From: an uncultured Lachnospiraceae bacterium | GTDB taxonomy: Bacteria > Bacillota > Clostridia > Lachnospirales > Lachnospiraceae | NCBI GenBank assembly: GCA_910579735.1 | Contig: CAJTUZ010000006.1 | Coordinates: forward strand, 1-64,000 | Length of the DNA: 64,000 nucleotides | Reading direction: 5' to 3' | Part shown: positions 61,177 through 64,000 of the stretch, piece after piece | Position numbering within the stretch: the stretch's first letter is position 1 | Layout of the letters: the number at the start of each line of letters is the position of its first letter | Program-made: the position numbers and the translations under genes | The notes under the pieces: generated by a model | Database searches by the model: none | What the model saw: only the letters and a program-made list of their open reading frames with translations | What the model was told of the DNA's origin: nothing

Positions 61177-61449
61177 TTGTTTAAAAATATATTGAAACGA
61201 AAAAGTTCCAGAGAAATCGCAAAAGACAGATTAAAGATACTCCTGATTTCCGACAGGGTAAACTGTTCGCCGGAAATGATGGAAATGATAAAAAATGATA
61301 TTGCCAAGGTCATTTCAAAATACATGAAGATCGATACGGAAAGTATGGAGATTCAGATCACCAAGACCGGAAATAAAGGAAGAGCCTTAAAAAATCCTAC
61401 CCTTTATGCGAATATTCCGATTCTTGATCTGAACAGCATGAAGAATTAG
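61177..61449 (+). CDS. minE: Cell division topological specificity factor MinE
   Basis: A 90-residue MinE. The N-terminal 'LFKNILKRKSSREIAKDRLKILL' carries the MinD-activating region, and the rest is the dimerisation domain. It begins with TTG, after a purine-rich AGGGGGTAAGAGGA. Having MinE rather than DivIVA/MinJ predicts an oscillating Min system in this Gram-positive. Confidence 0.93.
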   Translation: MFKNILKRKSSREIAKDRLKILLISDRVNCSPEMMEMIKNDIAKVISKYMKIDTESMEIQITKTGNKGRALKNPTLYANIPILDLNSMKN

Positions 61450-61472
61450 ACAAATACGGAAAGGAGCCGCCC

Positions 61473-62576
61473 ATGATAAAGCATTACCGCATCAGAGATT
61501 ATGATTTTAAGCTGATCCTTTTCGTGGTGGCTCTGACTGTGATCGGAATCTTTGCCATTGGAAGCGCCAAAGAATCCGTGCAGACAAGACAGCTTGCCGG
61601 ATTTGTATTTGGTTTTTTTGTTATGGTGGTCATCTCCCTTTTTGATTATTCTGTGATTCTCCGGTTTTACTGGATCTTATATATAATCAATATTGTTTTA
61701 TTGGTTCTTGTGCAGCAAATGGGCGAAACGATCAATAATGCCCAAAGATGGGTCAACATATTCGGTATTCAGTTTCAGCCATCGGAAACGGCGAAGATCC
61801 TTTTAATCCTGTTTTTCGCGCAGCTTATCATGAAGCATCAGGAAGAAATGGGACATCTGCGGTTTATCGCGATCTGTGTGGTATTGTTTTCCCTTCCGTT
61901 ATGGCTGATCTATGAACAGCCGGATCTTTCAACGAGTATTATGGCGGTGATCATATTCTGTGTGATGATGTTCGTAGGAGGGATGAGCTGGAAATATATA
62001 CTGACCGTGTTTGCGGTCGCCGTTCCGGCGTTTATCATCGTGCTGAGCATTATTTTGCAGCCTGAGCAGAAACTGATACCGACCTATCAGCAAAACAGAA
62101 TCCTGGCATGGCTTTATCCGGAACAATATGCCAACGCAGAAGCCTATCAGCAGTTAAATTCTCAGATGGCGATCGGCTCCGGACAGCTTTACGGAAAAGG
62201 ATATAATACGAATGTGATCAGCTCTGTAAAGAACGGAAATTTTATTTCAGAACCGCAGACGGACTTTATTTATGCGGTAATCGGAGAAGAATTTGGCTTT
62301 GTAGGAGGCTGTATTGTAATTGTATTATTGATTTTCATCGCGATTGAATGTATTATGGTAGCTAGGAGGGCAAAAGATCTTGCGGGAACGATCATAGCGT
62401 CCGCGGTAGGAGCTTTGATCGGATTTCAGGGCATTTTAAATATTGCAGTTGCCACAGGGGCCAGTCCGAATACGGGAATTCCGCTTCCTTTTGTCAGTTA
62501 CGGACTTACGTCATTAGTAAGTTCTTATATTGGGATAGGGTTTGTTTTGAATGTACGGTTACAATGCAAAAAATGA
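61473..62576 (+). CDS. rodA: SEDS-family polymerase RodA
   Basis: A 367-residue SEDS protein with about ten TM segments. It has 'WVNIFGIQFQPSETAKILLILFFAQ', 'EQPDLSTSIMAVIIF' and the C-terminal 'GIPLPFVSYGLTSLVSSYIGIG'. Together with MreBCD and PBP2 in the same cluster it should be the elongation glycosyltransferase. The length is normal for RodA, unlike the longer SEDS protein at 29164. Confidence 0.93.
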   Translation: MIKHYRIRDYDFKLILFVVALTVIGIFAIGSAKESVQTRQLAGFVFGFFVMVVISLFDYSVILRFYWILYIINIVLLVLVQQMGETINNAQRWVNIFGIQFQPSETAKILLILFFAQLIMKHQEEMGHLRFIAICVVLFSLPLWLIYEQPDLSTSIMAVIIFCVMMFVGGMSWKYILTVFAVAVPAFIIVLSIILQPEQKLIPTYQQNRILAWLYPEQYANAEAYQQLNSQMAIGSGQLYGKGYNTNVISSVKNGNFISEPQTDFIYAVIGEEFGFVGGCIVIVLLIFIAIECIMVARRAKDLAGTIIASAVGALIGFQGILNIAVATGASPNTGIPLPFVSYGLTSLVSSYIGIGFVLNVRLQCKK

Positions 62577-62610
62577 GACAGAATAACACAACATAATGGG
62601 GGCTTGATGA

Positions 62611-63006
62611 ATGAATATTGCGCTGATTGCACATGATGCAAAGAAAAAACTGATGCAGAATTTCTGCATCGCTTATCGGGGGATCTTGAGTAAAAACGAA
62701 TTGTTTGCAACGGGTACAACAGGAAGATTGATCGAAGAGGTGACAAATCTGACGATCCATAAGCATCTGGCGGGTCACTTGGGCGGAGAGCAGCAGCTTG
62801 GGGCACAGATAGAGCATAATCAGATCGACCTTTGCATTTTCCTGCGGGATCCGCTCAATCCCAAATCACATGAACCGGATGTCAACAATGTCATGCGGCT
62901 TTGCGATATGCATAATATTCCGCTTGCAACAAATCTTGCAAGCGCGGAACTGTTGATCAAATCACTTGACAGAGGAGACTTAGAGTGGCGTGAAATGTAC
63001 AAATAA
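62611..63006 (+). CDS. mgsA: Methylglyoxal synthase, Glu at catalytic Asp position
   Basis: A 131-residue MgsA converting dihydroxyacetone phosphate to methylglyoxal and phosphate. 'IALIAHDAKKKLM', 'LFATGTTGRLIEE', 'CIFLRDPLNPKSHEPDV' and 'IPLATNLASAELL' all match. The 'GGDQQxGA' motif, whose Asp is the catalytic base in E. coli (Asp71), reads 'GGEQQLGA', giving Glu60. The second catalytic Asp in 'HEPDV' is kept. Activity may be lower or altered. It overlaps the carboxypeptidase gene by 17 bp. Confidence 0.93.
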   Translation: MNIALIAHDAKKKLMQNFCIAYRGILSKNELFATGTTGRLIEEVTNLTIHKHLAGHLGGEQQLGAQIEHNQIDLCIFLRDPLNPKSHEPDVNNVMRLCDMHNIPLATNLASAELLIKSLDRGDLEWREMYK

Positions 63007-63976
63007 GATAATCTCTAAAAAAGCGGTATGCGCGTTTTTTATGTCTTTTTGCACGGTACTGACAGGCTGTGGAGCGGACGGATACGATATGCCGTATGAC
63101 AGCAATTCGCAAGTCAGCAGTTTTCAGCTTGTGCAGATCGACGACAGCCGTACGGCAGAACCGTTTGCGGCGGATCTGTGCGTTGTGTCAGGAGATATTG
63201 CAAATGCGGACGTGACGCTTACGGATGTAGGAGCAGCGGCTCTGTTTGATATAAACGGACTCGATACCCTGTATGCGATAAATGCCAATGAACAGGTGAA
63301 TCCGGCCAGCCTTACCAAGGTGATGACGGCGCTTGTGGCTTTGAAGCATGGTTCGGCAGACCAGATGCTTACAGCTTCCGAGAATGTGGTCATTACAGAA
63401 TCGGGGGCGCAGTTATGCGGTTTAAAACCGGGAGATTCTATGACATTGGGACAGGCGCTTCATGTTCTGCTGTTATATTCAGCCAATGATGTAGCGGTTA
63501 TGATCGCGGAAGGTGTCAGCGGCTCCGTAGCTAATTTCGTAGAGCAGATGAACGAAGAGGCGGCGGCGCTTGGCGCGACGAACTGTCATTTTGCCAATCC
63601 GAACGGGTTGACGGAAGAGGGGCATTATGTTACGGCATATGATCTGTACCTGATCTTTCAGGAGGCGCTGAAATATGATCTCTTTAACGAAATTATTCAG
63701 ATGCCGACCTACAGCATGACATATACGGGAAGCGATGGGAACGAGAAGACGTTGGAAGTCAACACGACAAATCAGTATATAAACGGCAATCATGATATGC
63801 CCGAAAATGTTACGGTTATCGGCGGGAAGACCGGAACGACCAAAGCAGCGGGACATTGTCTGATCCTGCTTGCCAGAAGCAGCAGCGGCAACCCCTATAT
63901 TTCTGTCATCATGAATTCGGCAACTACGGATGAGATGTATCAGAAAATGACGGATTTATTAAATGCCGTACACTAA
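62990..63976 (+). CDS. D-alanyl-D-alanine carboxypeptidase, lipoprotein
   Basis: A 328-residue serine-type carboxypeptidase of the DacA/DacF class (S11 family). A lipobox 'VLTGC' gives lipidated C27 after a short hydrophobic segment. The active-site motifs are SxxK 'SLTK' (107-110), SxN 'SAND' near 168 and 'GGKTGTT' near 284. The usual C-terminal beta domain and membrane helix are missing, which fits anchoring by the lipid. It trims pentapeptides in the wall. The start overlaps mgsA by 17 bp; the ribosome site is about 12 bases upstream. Confidence 0.9.
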   Translation: MKCTNKIISKKAVCAFFMSFCTVLTGCGADGYDMPYDSNSQVSSFQLVQIDDSRTAEPFAADLCVVSGDIANADVTLTDVGAAALFDINGLDTLYAINANEQVNPASLTKVMTALVALKHGSADQMLTASENVVITESGAQLCGLKPGDSMTLGQALHVLLLYSANDVAVMIAEGVSGSVANFVEQMNEEAAALGATNCHFANPNGLTEEGHYVTAYDLYLIFQEALKYDLFNEIIQMPTYSMTYTGSDGNEKTLEVNTTNQYINGNHDMPENVTVIGGKTGTTKAAGHCLILLARSSSGNPYISVIMNSATTDEMYQKMTDLLNAVH

Positions 63977-64000
63977 ATATGGTATAGCGAATAGAATTTA

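Overview
The window reads as a chromosomal segment of a Gram-positive, spore-forming Clostridia, most likely a Lachnospiraceae-type bacterium. The support is a cotJABC spore-coat operon, a lone [FeFe]-hydrogenase, a BglG/LicT-type antiterminated sugar PTS, DUF1292, Asp23 and DegV/FakA proteins, and the gene order miaB-mutS-mutL-miaA-'aluminium resistance'-radC-mreBCD-mrdA-minCDE-rodA-mgsA-dac. No rRNA, tRNA or CRISPR array was seen.

Positions 1 to about 5.1 kb are AT-rich and are one end of an integrative element. It holds an XRE repressor with a divergent promoter and repeated operator-like motif, a tight cluster of an HTH protein, a zinc-ribbon protein and a stand-alone MuF-C-like protein, then a pentapeptide-like protein, a 570-bp structured non-coding stretch, a small protein and a large serine recombinase. 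The recombinase end abuts cotJC. The cotJC gene is cut off at about 75% of its normal length, so the element appears to sit inside a spore-coat gene, like the skin-type elements that interrupt sporulation genes.

From 6 to 19 kb come an ABC exporter with a GldG-fused permease, a group B-like [FeFe]-hydrogenase, gltX, a UvrD-like helicase, a DUF1292 gene, a glycogen-debranching-like GH13 protein that has lost catalytic residues, DUF5662, an Arg/Asp/Cys-repeat protein, trpS and a histidine phosphatase. From 19.8 to 26.9 kb runs one long operon: hflK-hflC-TPR-DUF4037-NusG_II-Gx-ruvA-ruvB-zapA, closed by a terminator. From 26.9 to 37.5 kb are a U32 peptidase-like RNA-modification gene, a SEDS/PBP pair, a NUDIX hydrolase, and asp23-fakA-recG-degV.

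From 37.6 to 44.8 kb is a complete N-acetylglucosamine uptake and catabolism cluster. It has a strong promoter, a RAT antiterminator site over an intrinsic terminator, an antiterminator, EIIA, EI, HPr, EIICB, nagB and nagA. The antiterminator has kept its PRD1 histidines but lost both PRD2 histidines, and the HPr has Lys where Ser46 is expected. Induction by substrate may therefore be uncoupled from HPr-mediated catabolite control.

From 44.9 kb to the end is a housekeeping block for tRNA modification, mismatch repair, cell shape (MreBCD, PBP2, RodA), division-site placement (MinCDE), methylglyoxal synthase and a lipoprotein D-Ala-D-Ala carboxypeptidase. The methylglyoxal synthase has Glu at the position of the catalytic Asp, and PBP2 has an insertion of about 240 residues.
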